Of a DNA stretch of 64,000 nt, positions 8,795-17,532 are shown piece after piece. Location of the stretch: NCBI RefSeq assembly GCF_900177775.1, contig NZ_FXWH01000001.1, forward strand, positions 806,001 through 870,000. Reading direction: 5' to 3'. The number at the start of each line of letters is the position of its first letter. Position 1 is the first letter of the stretch. This DNA comes from Pseudidiomarina planktonica (GTDB lineage: Bacteria; Pseudomonadota; Gammaproteobacteria; Enterobacterales; Alteromonadaceae). A model generated the notes under the pieces. The model was not told the origin of the DNA. It saw only the letters and a program-made list of their open reading frames with translations, and searched no databases. Both the position numbers and the translations under genes were made by a program.

Positions 8795-9352
8795 ATGGAT
8801 GCTTTTCTCTCGTCAACCCTGGCTATTGCAATAGCCGAAGTGGGCGACAAAACACAGTTGTTAGCTTTATTACTGGCCGCGCGGTTTCGTCAGCGAGGCG
8901 CGATTATTGCTGGTATTTTTATTGCCACTTTGGTTAATCACGCGCTGTCGGCATGGCTGGGGCAGTGGTTAAATGACTTTATTCCGGCACTTTGGTACCC
9001 GTATATTATTGGTGGGATTTTTATTCTGCTGGGGCTGTGGTTATTGGTGCCAGACAAAGAAGAGCCGGTTGCTACTGGTATATTCCGTTATGGTGCCTTT
9101 GTGTCGGCACTGGTGCTGTTCTTTATTGCCGAAATAGCAGACAAAACACAGGTTGCCACCGTAGTTTTAGCCGCCAAATACGACAATTTTACCATGGTAG
9201 TGATGGGCTCGACCTTAGGTATGTTAATTGCCAATGTACCTGTGGTTTTTGCCGGCCGTTGGTTATTAAAACGCATTCCTATGACTTTAATTCATTACAG
9301 CGCCTGCGCACTATTTATTGGGTTGGGCGTTGCCACTATGGTGTGGGGTTAG
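8795..9352 (+). CDS. GDT1/TMEM165 (UPF0016) family Mn2+ exporter
   Basis: A 185-residue inner-membrane protein with six hydrophobic helices in two homologous halves. Each half carries the family ExGD-KT motif: EVGDKTQ at residues 15-21 and EIADKTQ at 113-119. The second copy has Ala in place of Gly. Bacterial members of this family (such as MneA/MntX in Vibrio and cyanobacteria) export Mn2+ or move Ca2+/Mn2+. The riboswitch-like leader strongly supports manganese. An intrinsic terminator follows directly. Confidence 0.9.
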   Translation: MDAFLSSTLAIAIAEVGDKTQLLALLLAARFRQRGAIIAGIFIATLVNHALSAWLGQWLNDFIPALWYPYIIGGIFILLGLWLLVPDKEEPVATGIFRYGAFVSALVLFFIAEIADKTQVATVVLAAKYDNFTMVVMGSTLGMLIANVPVVFAGRWLLKRIPMTLIHYSACALFIGLGVATMVWG

Positions 9353-9362
9353 CTGCAGGCAT

Positions 9363-9395
9363 AAAAAAGGGCTGTCATATAGAGCAGCCCTTTTT
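9363..9395 (+). terminator. Intrinsic terminator after GDT1-family gene (bidirectional)
   Basis: The arms AAAAAGGGCTG and CAGCCCTTTTT enclose a 10-base loop. A-rich left and T-rich right flanks let it serve the exporter on the plus strand and the calcium/sodium exchanger gene on the minus strand. Confidence 0.9.
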
Positions 9396-9413
9396 GGTCA
9401 ACCTGACTTGCGC

Positions 9414-10400
9414 CTAAACAGTAACGACGGGCGCAAAGCCGGTTTTTAACAGGTAGAGCGTGTAACCTACGTAACACAGAATAAAAATAGCTCCCTGCCA
9501 GCGGTTAATGCGGCCCTGACGACGCCAGCGGAAGGCAAACACCGCCAGTAAAATGGTGAGTACGAACATGGCAATCCAGTCGCGACTTAATACCAGAGGC
9601 TCCAGCGAGATTGGGTGAATGGCACCGGCAATACCAACTACTGCCAGGGTATTGAACATGTTCGAGCCAATAATATTACCCAGCGCTAAATCGTGTTCAT
9701 TCTTGCGCACGGCGGCAATGGAAGACGCCAGTTCAGGCAACGATGTACCTATAGCGACTACGGTAAGTCCGATAACCAGGTCACTTACGCCCAGCGTCAC
9801 GGCTATTTCTACGGCGCCCCAAACCAGTATGCGCGAGCTAACTACCAACAATATCAAACCAACGATCAGCCAGATAACAGACGACTTGATGGACTGATTG
9901 CCAGCTTCATTTAGCGCCTGCTCGTATTCTGCGCCCAGCACGTCGTCTTTGCTGCGCATGCCTTGCCAAATAGACCAGCCAATATAAATCGCGAATACCA
10001 CCAACAACACGATGGCTTCTAAGCGGGTAATTTGTAGGTCCATCAGTTGCCAACCCACCAGCAGCGTGGCCATCAGCAGCAACGGCATTTCTTTGCGCAA
10101 CACGCCAGACGCTACGGTAATAGGCGCCAATACGGCGGTAATACCTAACACTAAGGCGATATTGGTAATGTTTGAACCGTATGCATTTCCCAGTGCGAGC
10201 CCCGGGTTGCCTTGCAGTGACGCTAATGCCGACACCACCATTTCCGGTGCCGAGGTGCCAAAACCAATGATAACCATACCCACTAATAGGGGAGCCATGC
10301 CGAAGTAACGGGCGGTTGCAGCTGCACCTGCAACGAATTTATCAGCACTCCAAACCAGTAGCGCAAGACCAACAATAACGGCAACAGCAGCAAGTAACAT
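9414..10400 (-). CDS. Calcium/sodium antiporter (CaCA family, YrbG-like)
   Basis: A 328-residue inner-membrane protein with about ten helices in two inverted halves. Each half contains the alpha-repeat of cation/Ca2+ exchangers: GFGTSAPEMVVSAL in the first and AIGTSLPELASSIA in the second. Acidic residues in these repeats bind the cation. The family exchanges Ca2+ for Na+ or K+. It stands alone, convergent with the GDT1 gene and divergent from zntB. I see no regulatory site. Confidence 0.92.
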   Translation of the reverse strand: MLLAAVAVIVGLALLVWSADKFVAGAAATARYFGMAPLLVGMVIIGFGTSAPEMVVSALASLQGNPGLALGNAYGSNITNIALVLGITAVLAPITVASGVLRKEMPLLLMATLLVGWQLMDLQITRLEAIVLLVVFAIYIGWSIWQGMRSKDDVLGAEYEQALNEAGNQSIKSSVIWLIVGLILLVVSSRILVWGAVEIAVTLGVSDLVIGLTVVAIGTSLPELASSIAAVRKNEHDLALGNIIGSNMFNTLAVVGIAGAIHPISLEPLVLSRDWIAMFVLTILLAVFAFRWRRQGRINRWQGAIFILCYVGYTLYLLKTGFAPVVTV

Positions 10401-10489
10401 TGATTTCCCTTCGTAAACGGTGAATTTGTCGCTATTCTAGGGCAAGGTTATTCGATTGTGAATCACTCAACGCAAAAGAGAGTAGAAGT

Positions 10490-11449
10490 ATGAGCACCAC
10501 ACAGCGACCAGAGTTTATGATTGATAGCTGGGATTTCACCCAGCACCCGGCGCAGGAGATTACGTCTGACTTTAACCAGAGCGAAAAGGCGTGGTTTCAT
10601 GTGCAGCGCGATGTCGAGGGTGTGAGTGACTGGCTGCTAACGTGCGGCGTACCAGAACCACTGGTAGACGCCGTGCTCACCGAAGACACTCGACCGCGGT
10701 TTGATCGTATAAAAGACGGTTTCTTATTGATTTTACGGGGCGTGAATTTAATTACTGGTGGTGCGCCGGAAGACATGCTGAGTTTGCGTATACTGTATTA
10801 CAAAGGGAACATTTATAGTTTCCGCCGGCGGCCATTTAAAGCGCTGCAGGTTATTCGCGAGCGGCTGCATGACCAGCAAGGTCCGGAAACCCTGGACGAT
10901 TTGTTGGTGATGATGATTGAACAGCTGAATGTGCGCATTGAGGAGTTACTTGATGTAGCCGAAGAGCGACTGGAAATTCTGGAGTTGGACGAGCTGCACG
11001 ACACTTCGAAAAGTCAGCAGCAGCTAACGGCCTTGCATAAGCGCTTACTGCGGCTCAGTCGTTTTATTCGTCCGCAAGTAGCGGCGCTGGACAAATTAGC
11101 TGTTGATGCCAGCAAATGGATGGATACCGAATTACATCAATGGCTGTTAAACGAACGCGATACGACACAGCGGTTGCTGGAATCACTGGACATGATGCTG
11201 GAGCAAATCTGGATGCTGCGCGAGCATTTGCAACAAGCCGTGGCAGAAAAGATGAACCGTAATACCTACTGGCTTTCCATGATTGCCGGGGTGTTCTTGC
11301 CTATCTCGTTTTTAACCGGGGTGTTCGGTATTAACATTGGTGGCATGCCTGGCGTGGATGACGACAATGCGTTCTGGATTTTCTGTTCGGTGCTGGCCGG
11401 TATTGCCTTCTTCGAATTCTTACTACTACGCCGATTGCGCTTCTGGTAA
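10490..11449 (+). CDS. zntB: CorA-family zinc transporter ZntB
   Basis: A 319-residue protein with a large cytosolic N-terminal domain rich in long helices (residues about 120-260). Two membrane helices follow at the C-terminus, and between them sits the signature GVFGINIGGMPG. The GIN rather than GMN selectivity motif followed by IGGMPG marks the ZntB branch, which transports Zn2+ coupled to protons. The C-terminal LLLRRLRFW is positively charged and cytosolic. The last 24 bases overlap the end of the convergent Fbp ATPase gene. Confidence 0.9.
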   Translation: MSTTQRPEFMIDSWDFTQHPAQEITSDFNQSEKAWFHVQRDVEGVSDWLLTCGVPEPLVDAVLTEDTRPRFDRIKDGFLLILRGVNLITGGAPEDMLSLRILYYKGNIYSFRRRPFKALQVIRERLHDQQGPETLDDLLVMMIEQLNVRIEELLDVAEERLEILELDELHDTSKSQQQLTALHKRLLRLSRFIRPQVAALDKLAVDASKWMDTELHQWLLNERDTTQRLLESLDMMLEQIWMLREHLQQAVAEKMNRNTYWLSMIAGVFLPISFLTGVFGINIGGMPGVDDDNAFWIFCSVLAGIAFFEFLLLRRLRFW

Positions 11450-12529
11450 GGGTAACGGACTAGCCTGATTACCCGGCAATTCGCAGTGATCGGCTGCAAA
11501 TACTACCAGATGATCAAATTCCGGGCGTAAGCCAATTTTGCTACCGACGCTGAGCTGCTCATGGGAGGGGCTCAGGGTCAGAATTTCAGTACCATCGGGT
11601 AAGCCAACGCCGTATAAATTGTGTGCGCCCCGGAAGCCACGCGAAGTAATAGTGGCCTGCAATTTACTGTTCGGATCTATCACTACATCGTCGGGCCGCA
11701 CCAAAAAGCTTACTGGCGTGCCGGCAGGATAGTGTTGTAGTGACTGATGCTGCAACATACCTAAAGGGCTGGCTAATGAGCCCGGGGCATTTACAATGCC
11801 GCTGAGCAACACGCCGTGACCAATAAAGTCGGCCACTAGTTGATGACTGGGTTGGTGATACAACTGGTAGGGCGTTTCCCATTGCAGCAGTTCCCCCTGA
11901 TACATCATGCCGGCTTTGTCGGCCATGGCGAAGGCTTCCTGCTGATCGTGGGTAACCAGCAAAGCGGTAATATTTTCTTTCTTCAGTAACTGGCGTACTT
12001 CCAGCGCAAGCTTCTCGCGTAGTTCGGCGTCGAGGCTGGAAAACGGCTCATCCAGTAACAGCAATGCCGGCTTAGGTGCCAGCGCTCGCGCGAGCGCCAC
12101 GCGTTGTTGCTGACCGCCGGACAATTCATGCGGGAAACGGTGTTGATAGCCAGGCAGACCAATGTGCTCAAGTAATTCGTTCACCCGGGCTTCGCGCTCG
12201 GGCGCGGCTAATTTACGTAAGCCAAAAGCAATGTTGTCGGCCACATTCAGGTGCGGAAACAGCGCAAAGTCTTGAAACACCATGCCCACTCCGCGGCGCT
12301 CAGGTGCCAACCTTGTTTTCGGGTTAGACACAATACGGTCGGCAATGCTAATGCTACCTTGAGTTAAGGTTTGGAACCCGGCAATAGCCCGCAACAAGGT
12401 GGTTTTGCCACAGCCACTTGGGCCCAGCAAACAGCCAATATCGCCTGCTTGCAGACTCAGATTTACGTCCTTAACAACGTTATGCTGACCTAATTGTACG
12501 TGAACGTGATCAAGGTGTAACAGGGCCAA
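11426..12529 (-). CDS. fbpC: Fe(III) ABC transporter ATP-binding protein (FbpC)
   Basis: A 367-residue ABC ATPase. Walker A is GPSGCGKTTLL, the Q-loop is VFQDFALFPH, the signature is LSGGQQQRVALARAL, and Walker B is ALLLLDEPFSSLD. The C-terminal extra domain (about residues 240-350, with SFLVRPDDVVI) is the TOBE-like domain of the Fbp/potA type. It energises the permease encoded upstream, with which it overlaps by 20 bases. The gene's end overlaps zntB by 24 bases on the opposite strand. Confidence 0.93.
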   Translation of the reverse strand: MALLHLDHVHVQLGQHNVVKDVNLSLQAGDIGCLLGPSGCGKTTLLRAIAGFQTLTQGSISIADRIVSNPKTRLAPERRGVGMVFQDFALFPHLNVADNIAFGLRKLAAPEREARVNELLEHIGLPGYQHRFPHELSGGQQQRVALARALAPKPALLLLDEPFSSLDAELREKLALEVRQLLKKENITALLVTHDQQEAFAMADKAGMMYQGELLQWETPYQLYHQPSHQLVADFIGHGVLLSGIVNAPGSLASPLGMLQHQSLQHYPAGTPVSFLVRPDDVVIDPNSKLQATITSRGFRGAHNLYGVGLPDGTEILTLSPSHEQLSVGSKIGLRPEFDHLVVFAADHCELPGNQASPLPLPEAQSA

Positions 12530-14177
12530 GTTCGTGCTCCTTTAAAACCACATGCTGTGACGCCAACATGGCGCGCGACAGTAAAATAACGGGGATAAGC
12601 CCAACCATAACCATCATCAATGCTGGCGGACCGGCGTCGGCTAGACGCTCGTCGCCGGCCATTTCATAGGCGCGCACCGCCAGCGTGTTAAAATCGAACG
12701 GGCGCAGCACTAAAGTTGCTGGTAGTTCTTTTAACACATCTACGCCCACCAGAATAATTGCCGTTAAGATGCTGGTGCGTAGCAGTGGAAAATGCACTTT
12801 ACGCAGCACCTGTGGTGGTTGGTACCCTAAAATTTGGGCCGACTCGTCCATGCTTGGACGAATTTGGGCTAAGCCAGCGCTCACGGTTTGCAGGCTGACA
12901 CTTAAAAAGCGAACCGTGTAGGCAAACAATAATGCCACCAGGGTGCCGGAAAATAGTAATCCCGGATTCCAGTTAAACCAACTCTTAGCGACCGCTATTA
13001 AGCCGGCATCTAACGCCGCCAACGGCAGCATAACGCCCACGGCAATAACGATGCCCGGAATGGCATAGCCCATGCCGGCAAAGCTTACCGTAGCGCGAAT
13101 CGGACGGGTCGGGAACTGGCGTTTTCCGTAGGCCAGCCATAGCGCCAGTAGCACGGTAATAATAGCGGCAATAAACGCCAGCATCAGGCTATTAAATGCC
13201 AGGCCCCAGAAGTCGGGCTGGGTCCACACTTGCCAGCGATCCAATGACCAGGCGGCCAGTTGCAGCGCGGGCAGTATAAAGCCAAGGGTTAGTGGTAGCG
13301 CGCAAGCGGCGGTCGCTAACCAGGCTTTGCTTCCGGTTAATTGAAATGGCTGTGCCTGACGCTGACTGCTTTGCTCATAGCGGGCGTTTTGCCGCGACCA
13401 GCGCTCAATCATAATCAGTGCAATTACGGCAACCAGTAGCATGGCCGCTAACTGCAAGGCGCCCTGTAAATCACCAAGCCCGTACCAGGTACGGAAAATA
13501 CCAGTGGTGAAGGTGGTCACCCCAAAATACTGCACAGTGCCGTAGTCGGCTAAGGTTTCCATTAAGGCTAAGGTTGTACCGGTAACCATAGCCGGACGCG
13601 CCAGCGGTAACGCTAGTCGCCAGAAGCTTTGCCACGGGGTTAGGCCGAGTGAACGGCCGGCTTCCATAGTGGCGGTTGATTGCTGTAAAAACGCGGCACG
13701 GGTAATTAAATACACATAAGGGAAGAGTACTAAACTAAGCACCATAACCGCACCGGCAATACTGCGGATTTGCGGAAACCAGTAGTCGCCGTAGCCCCAG
13801 CCGGTGAAGTCGCGTATCGCGCTTTGCAGTGGCCCGGAAAAGTCCAGCATGCCGGTGTAGGTATAGGCCGTGATATAGGCGGGCATGGCCAGTGGTAACA
13901 GCAGTGCCCATTGGAAATAGCGTTGTCCGGGAAAACGACAACAGGTAGTTAACCAGGCGGTACTTACCCCGAGTGTCATGACGCCAATGGCAACGCCGGC
14001 AAGCAGGATTAGTGAATTACGGATGTACTCAGGTACGACCGTTTGCCAGAGGTGGCTAAGGGTGCTGTGGTCGCCACTGAGCAGCAGTTGCAGCGCGGCA
14101 TAGGCCACCACAAACAGCGGCAGTCCGAGTAAGACTGCCGTTGCCATTAAACTGCCTTTGCGCCACCACTGCCGCAT
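12510..14177 (-). CDS. fbpB: Fe(III) ABC transporter permease (FbpB), two fused halves
   Basis: A 555-residue membrane protein with about twelve helices. It has two tandem MetI-like permease domains, each with an EAA-type loop: EAGRSLGLTPWQSFWRLALP in the first half and DESAQILGYQPPQVLRKVHFP in the second. The fused form is standard for FbpB. It begins 3 bases after the stop of the binding-protein gene and overlaps the ATPase gene. The operon should respond to the Fur-like site upstream of fbpA. Confidence 0.93.
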   Translation of the reverse strand: MRQWWRKGSLMATAVLLGLPLFVVAYAALQLLLSGDHSTLSHLWQTVVPEYIRNSLILLAGVAIGVMTLGVSTAWLTTCCRFPGQRYFQWALLLPLAMPAYITAYTYTGMLDFSGPLQSAIRDFTGWGYGDYWFPQIRSIAGAVMVLSLVLFPYVYLITRAAFLQQSTATMEAGRSLGLTPWQSFWRLALPLARPAMVTGTTLALMETLADYGTVQYFGVTTFTTGIFRTWYGLGDLQGALQLAAMLLVAVIALIMIERWSRQNARYEQSSQRQAQPFQLTGSKAWLATAACALPLTLGFILPALQLAAWSLDRWQVWTQPDFWGLAFNSLMLAFIAAIITVLLALWLAYGKRQFPTRPIRATVSFAGMGYAIPGIVIAVGVMLPLAALDAGLIAVAKSWFNWNPGLLFSGTLVALLFAYTVRFLSVSLQTVSAGLAQIRPSMDESAQILGYQPPQVLRKVHFPLLRTSILTAIILVGVDVLKELPATLVLRPFDFNTLAVRAYEMAGDERLADAGPPALMMVMVGLIPVILLSRAMLASQHVVLKEHELGPVTP

Positions 14178-14180
14178 GAA

Positions 14181-15203
14181 TTAGCGCCAGCCAGCGCGGT
14201 TCATTAAACGCACGGCGTCGGCATTGTTTTCACCTAAGTGACGCATAGGTAGTGAATCCATTTTGAACTCACCCCAGTTCATCAGGCGGTCACTCCAGTC
14301 AACCCCACGGCGAATCGGGTACTCATTATTCGCTTCGGCATACCATTGCTGTGCTTCCGGCGACAACAGGAACTCGACCAAACGGCGAGCATTGTCAGCG
14401 TTCTTGGCATGTTTAGTCAGGCCAATGCCGGATACATTCACGTGCGTGCCTTGATCATCTTGATTCGGCCAGAAGATTTTTACTTTGCTGGCAGCTTCGC
14501 GCTCAGCAGCATCGTCTGAGGCTTCCATAACACCTAAGTAATAGGTATTTGCTACGGCAATATCACACACGCCATTGGCTAACGCTTTAATTTGGTCACG
14601 ATCGCCGCCAACCGGTGGCTTGGCCAGATTATCAACTAATCCACGTGCCCATTCTTCAGTTTTTTCTTCACCCCAGTGCTGAATTAACGCGGCGGTTAAC
14701 GACTGGTTGTAGATGTTGTCTGAGGAACGGATACAAACGTTATTGTCCCAGCGGTTATCGGCTAAATCAGCATAGCCACTAAGTTGCTCTGGATTCACAC
14801 GATCCGGTGCATAGAAAATTGGCCGGGCGCGTAAGCTCAGGCCCAGCCATAAATTACCGTCGCCGTGATATTGGCTAGGCACCGCTTGCAATGCCAGCGG
14901 CGAGCCCAGTTCCTGAAATACACCGGCTTGTGCAGCGCGATGCAGATTGCCCGCATCTACGGTTAAAAATAAATCGGCCGGCGTATTCTCGCCTTCCGCT
15001 TGCAAGCGTGTGAGCAGTGCATCGCCACCGCCGGTAAGTAAACGAACCTCAATGCCGGTTTGTTTGGTGAAATCGTCCAGCATTGGCTTGATTAGTGCTT
15101 CTTTACGCGCGGAATATAAGTTTACTGTTTCCGCTGCGAAGCTATTAAGAGTAAAGATTGCGGCGCTTAGCGCAGCAATAGAAAGGGTTACAAACTTCAT
15201 CAT
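14181..15203 (-). CDS. fbpA: Periplasmic Fe(III)-binding protein (FbpA/FutA type)
   Basis: A 340-residue type II solute-binding protein with a cleavable signal peptide ending near SFAA-ET. Conserved parts include NLYSARKEALIKPML at the mature N-terminus, TPADLFLTVDAGNL, and the iron-binding tyrosine pair in VANTYYLGVM. These place it with the FbpA/IdiA/FutA ferric iron carriers. It is the first gene of fbpABC. AGAGG lies 8 bases before the first of two adjacent ATG codons. Two Fur-box-like sites lie in the gap to the divergent TonB receptor. Confidence 0.93.
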   Translation of the reverse strand: MMKFVTLSIAALSAAIFTLNSFAAETVNLYSARKEALIKPMLDDFTKQTGIEVRLLTGGGDALLTRLQAEGENTPADLFLTVDAGNLHRAAQAGVFQELGSPLALQAVPSQYHGDGNLWLGLSLRARPIFYAPDRVNPEQLSGYADLADNRWDNNVCIRSSDNIYNQSLTAALIQHWGEEKTEEWARGLVDNLAKPPVGGDRDQIKALANGVCDIAVANTYYLGVMEASDDAAEREAASKVKIFWPNQDDQGTHVNVSGIGLTKHAKNADNARRLVEFLLSPEAQQWYAEANNEYPIRRGVDWSDRLMNWGEFKMDSLPMRHLGENNADAVRLMNRAGWR

Positions 15204-15254
15204 AACGGTTACCTCTTGCGTAGATGCCTCGATTATAACAAAAAAATTAAGAAA

Positions 15255-15269
15255 CGATATTGATTCTCA
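15255..15269 (-). promoter_or_regulatory. Fur-box-like site on the fbpA side
   Basis: Read on the minus strand this is TGAGAATCAATATCG, an imperfect 7-1-7 match to the Fur core with one strong half. It lies about 55 bases before fbpA. Confidence 0.5.
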
Positions 15270-15297
15270 TTTGTTGCTGAGTATAATTTGCCGCAAA

Positions 15298-15312
15298 TGA
15301 GAATTATTATCA
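15298..15312 (+). promoter_or_regulatory. Fur box on the TonB-receptor side
   Basis: TGAGAATTATTATCA matches the Fur core TGATAAT-N-ATTATCA at 13 of 14 arm positions. It lies 67 bases before the receptor start, in the shared gap with fbpA. Confidence 0.75.
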
Positions 15313-15378
15313 AGAAAAGAGCGGCATATAGTCTCCTCTTTTTGATCTAGCGCAAACTGAAATCTACCAGAGGTAAAC

Positions 15379-17532
15379 ATGAAGAACGTCCGACACCCAT
15401 TGGCACTTGCTGTGTTTTTAGCTCTTTCCGGTCAAGCCATGGCGGCTGATGAGCCGGTGGATATTGAACGCCTAAGTATTCTTGGTTCTAAACAGGCAGT
15501 AAATGACCTGCCAGGTTCCGGTTACTACATGGGTGAAGCCGAACTGGCTGAGTTCGAATATACCGACATTCATCGCGCCCTGAGCAAGGTTCCGGGTGTT
15601 TACGTGCTGGAAGAAGACGGCTACGGCTTGCGTCCAAATATTGGTATGCGTGGTACCGGCGTATCGCGTTCAGATAAAATTACCGTAATGGAAGACAACG
15701 TGATTGCGGCACCAGCGCCGTATGCGTCGCCAGCAGCTTATTACTTCCCTACCTTCGGCCGCATGCAGGCACTGGAAGTTATTAAAGGTAGCTCATCAGT
15801 AGCTTATGGCCCACGTACCACGGGCGGCGTATTGAATCTGGTTTCCCGTAGTGTGCCAGCTGCGCCTATTGCTGGCGCCCTGGATTTGGCGGGCGGCAGT
15901 GACGGCTATGGTAAAGCGCATGGCTGGGTTGGCGGCATGGGTGAACGCGTTGGTGGCGTATTCGAAGTATTCCGTTATCAGGCTGACGGTTTTAAAGACT
16001 TACCAACTGGTGATGACACTGGTTTTTATAAAAACGATTTGATGGGTAAAGTTCGGGTACTGCTTGATGCCGCTGGTCGTCATCAACTAACTCTGAAAAT
16101 GAAGTATTCCGATGAAGAGTCAGATGAAACTTATTTAGGTATTACTGATGCTGACTTTGCCGCAACCCCATATACACGTTATTCAGCATCACAGTTAGAT
16201 ACCATGATGACTGAGCATCGCCAGTTGCAGGCGAACTATCAGTTTAGCCTGAGCAACGGTGGTGTCTTGTCAGCTGTTGCATATCGCAACGAGTTCGACC
16301 GTAACTGGTACAAAGTAAGTAAAATTAACGACACCAGCTTAGGTGGTGGTGCCGAAGAAATTGCTTCTGAATTTGATGCCGATCCACAAGGTTCGCTGGA
16401 AGTTGATGTGAAAGCCAACAACCGTATGTACATCAGTGAAGGTGTGCAAGCGAGCGTAGCTTTGCCTTATGGCGCCCACTCAATCACTGTTGGTGGTCGT
16501 TTGCACCAGGACGAAATGGACCGCTTCCAGTGGGTTGATGTGTATGACATGAATGCCAGTTATCAAGTGAGCCAGCTAAGTGCGGGCGTGCCTGGCACCG
16601 ACTCAAACCGCATTGATTCTGCTGAAGCTGCGGCGCTTTTTGTAAACGGCAGTTGGGTGTTTGATGCGTTGAATGTTGAAGCTGGTGTGCGCTATGAGAA
16701 CGTTGACACCAAGCGTATGGACTGGGGTAAAACGAACCCGGGCCGCACTGATACTCCAAGTCAGGTCGAAAATTCAACCGATATTCTGTTGCCTGCTGTT
16801 GGCGCCACTTACCGCCTGAGTGATGCTCTGGTAGTTTTAGCCGGCGTACAAAAAGGTTTTGCTCCGGCAGCACCTGGTAATGATGCACAGGAAAATGAAG
16901 AAAGCTGGAACTACGAAGCCGGGGTTCGCTTTAGCGATGCCGGTCGTCGCGCCGAAGTAATTGGTTTCTACAGTGACTACAGCAACATGCATGGTAACTG
17001 TACCGCGGCGCAAGGCTGTGATTTAGACACCATTGGCAACCAATACAACGCCGGTGAAGTAACGGTGCAGGGTATTGAAGTACTGGGTGAGTACCGCTTA
17101 CCACTTGCCAGCGGTGAGCTGGTCGTTGACGGTAGCGCTACCTTTACCGACACCGAGTTCGAAAACAGCTTTTCATCGAACCTGGGTATTTGGGGTGACG
17201 TGGTTGCTGGCGACGAACTGGCCTATCAGGCGGATACCCAATATCAACTGGGTGTAGGTTTTGAAGCTTCAGTGTGGCAGTTACATGCAGCTCTGCGTCA
17301 CACCGGTGCTATGCGTACTCAGGCTGGCCAGGGCTCTTACACTGGCACTGAGCGAATTGATTCTCGCACTGTGGTAGATTTCAGCGCTAAATATAGCCTG
17401 GATGCAAACCAAACTATTTATGCGACTATCGATAACGTGCTGGACGAAGAGTATGTTGCAACGCGCACTAATGGTGGCATTCAAGTGGGCAAACCACGTA
17501 CCTTCCAAATTGGTTACCAGTACAGCTTCTAA
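15379..17532 (+). CDS. TonB-dependent outer-membrane receptor, ferric-chelate type
   Basis: A 717-residue protein with a signal peptide cleaved near MAADEP. A plug domain follows (about residues 40-165, with NIGMRGTGVSRSDKITVMED and KGSSSVAYGPRTTGGVLNLV), then a 22-strand barrel ending in the aromatic C-terminus FQIGYQYSF. The plug resembles FecA-type receptors for ferric citrate or related chelates. The ligand is not shown by sequence alone. A good Fur box precedes it and it is divergent from the Fe(III) ABC transporter, so an iron role is well supported. The stop shares the bases CTAA with the stop of the convergent MBL gene. Confidence 0.9.
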   Translation: MKNVRHPLALAVFLALSGQAMAADEPVDIERLSILGSKQAVNDLPGSGYYMGEAELAEFEYTDIHRALSKVPGVYVLEEDGYGLRPNIGMRGTGVSRSDKITVMEDNVIAAPAPYASPAAYYFPTFGRMQALEVIKGSSSVAYGPRTTGGVLNLVSRSVPAAPIAGALDLAGGSDGYGKAHGWVGGMGERVGGVFEVFRYQADGFKDLPTGDDTGFYKNDLMGKVRVLLDAAGRHQLTLKMKYSDEESDETYLGITDADFAATPYTRYSASQLDTMMTEHRQLQANYQFSLSNGGVLSAVAYRNEFDRNWYKVSKINDTSLGGGAEEIASEFDADPQGSLEVDVKANNRMYISEGVQASVALPYGAHSITVGGRLHQDEMDRFQWVDVYDMNASYQVSQLSAGVPGTDSNRIDSAEAAALFVNGSWVFDALNVEAGVRYENVDTKRMDWGKTNPGRTDTPSQVENSTDILLPAVGATYRLSDALVVLAGVQKGFAPAAPGNDAQENEESWNYEAGVRFSDAGRRAEVIGFYSDYSNMHGNCTAAQGCDLDTIGNQYNAGEVTVQGIEVLGEYRLPLASGELVVDGSATFTDTEFENSFSSNLGIWGDVVAGDELAYQADTQYQLGVGFEASVWQLHAALRHTGAMRTQAGQGSYTGTERIDSRTVVDFSAKYSLDANQTIYATIDNVLDEEYVATRTNGGIQVGKPRTFQIGYQYSF

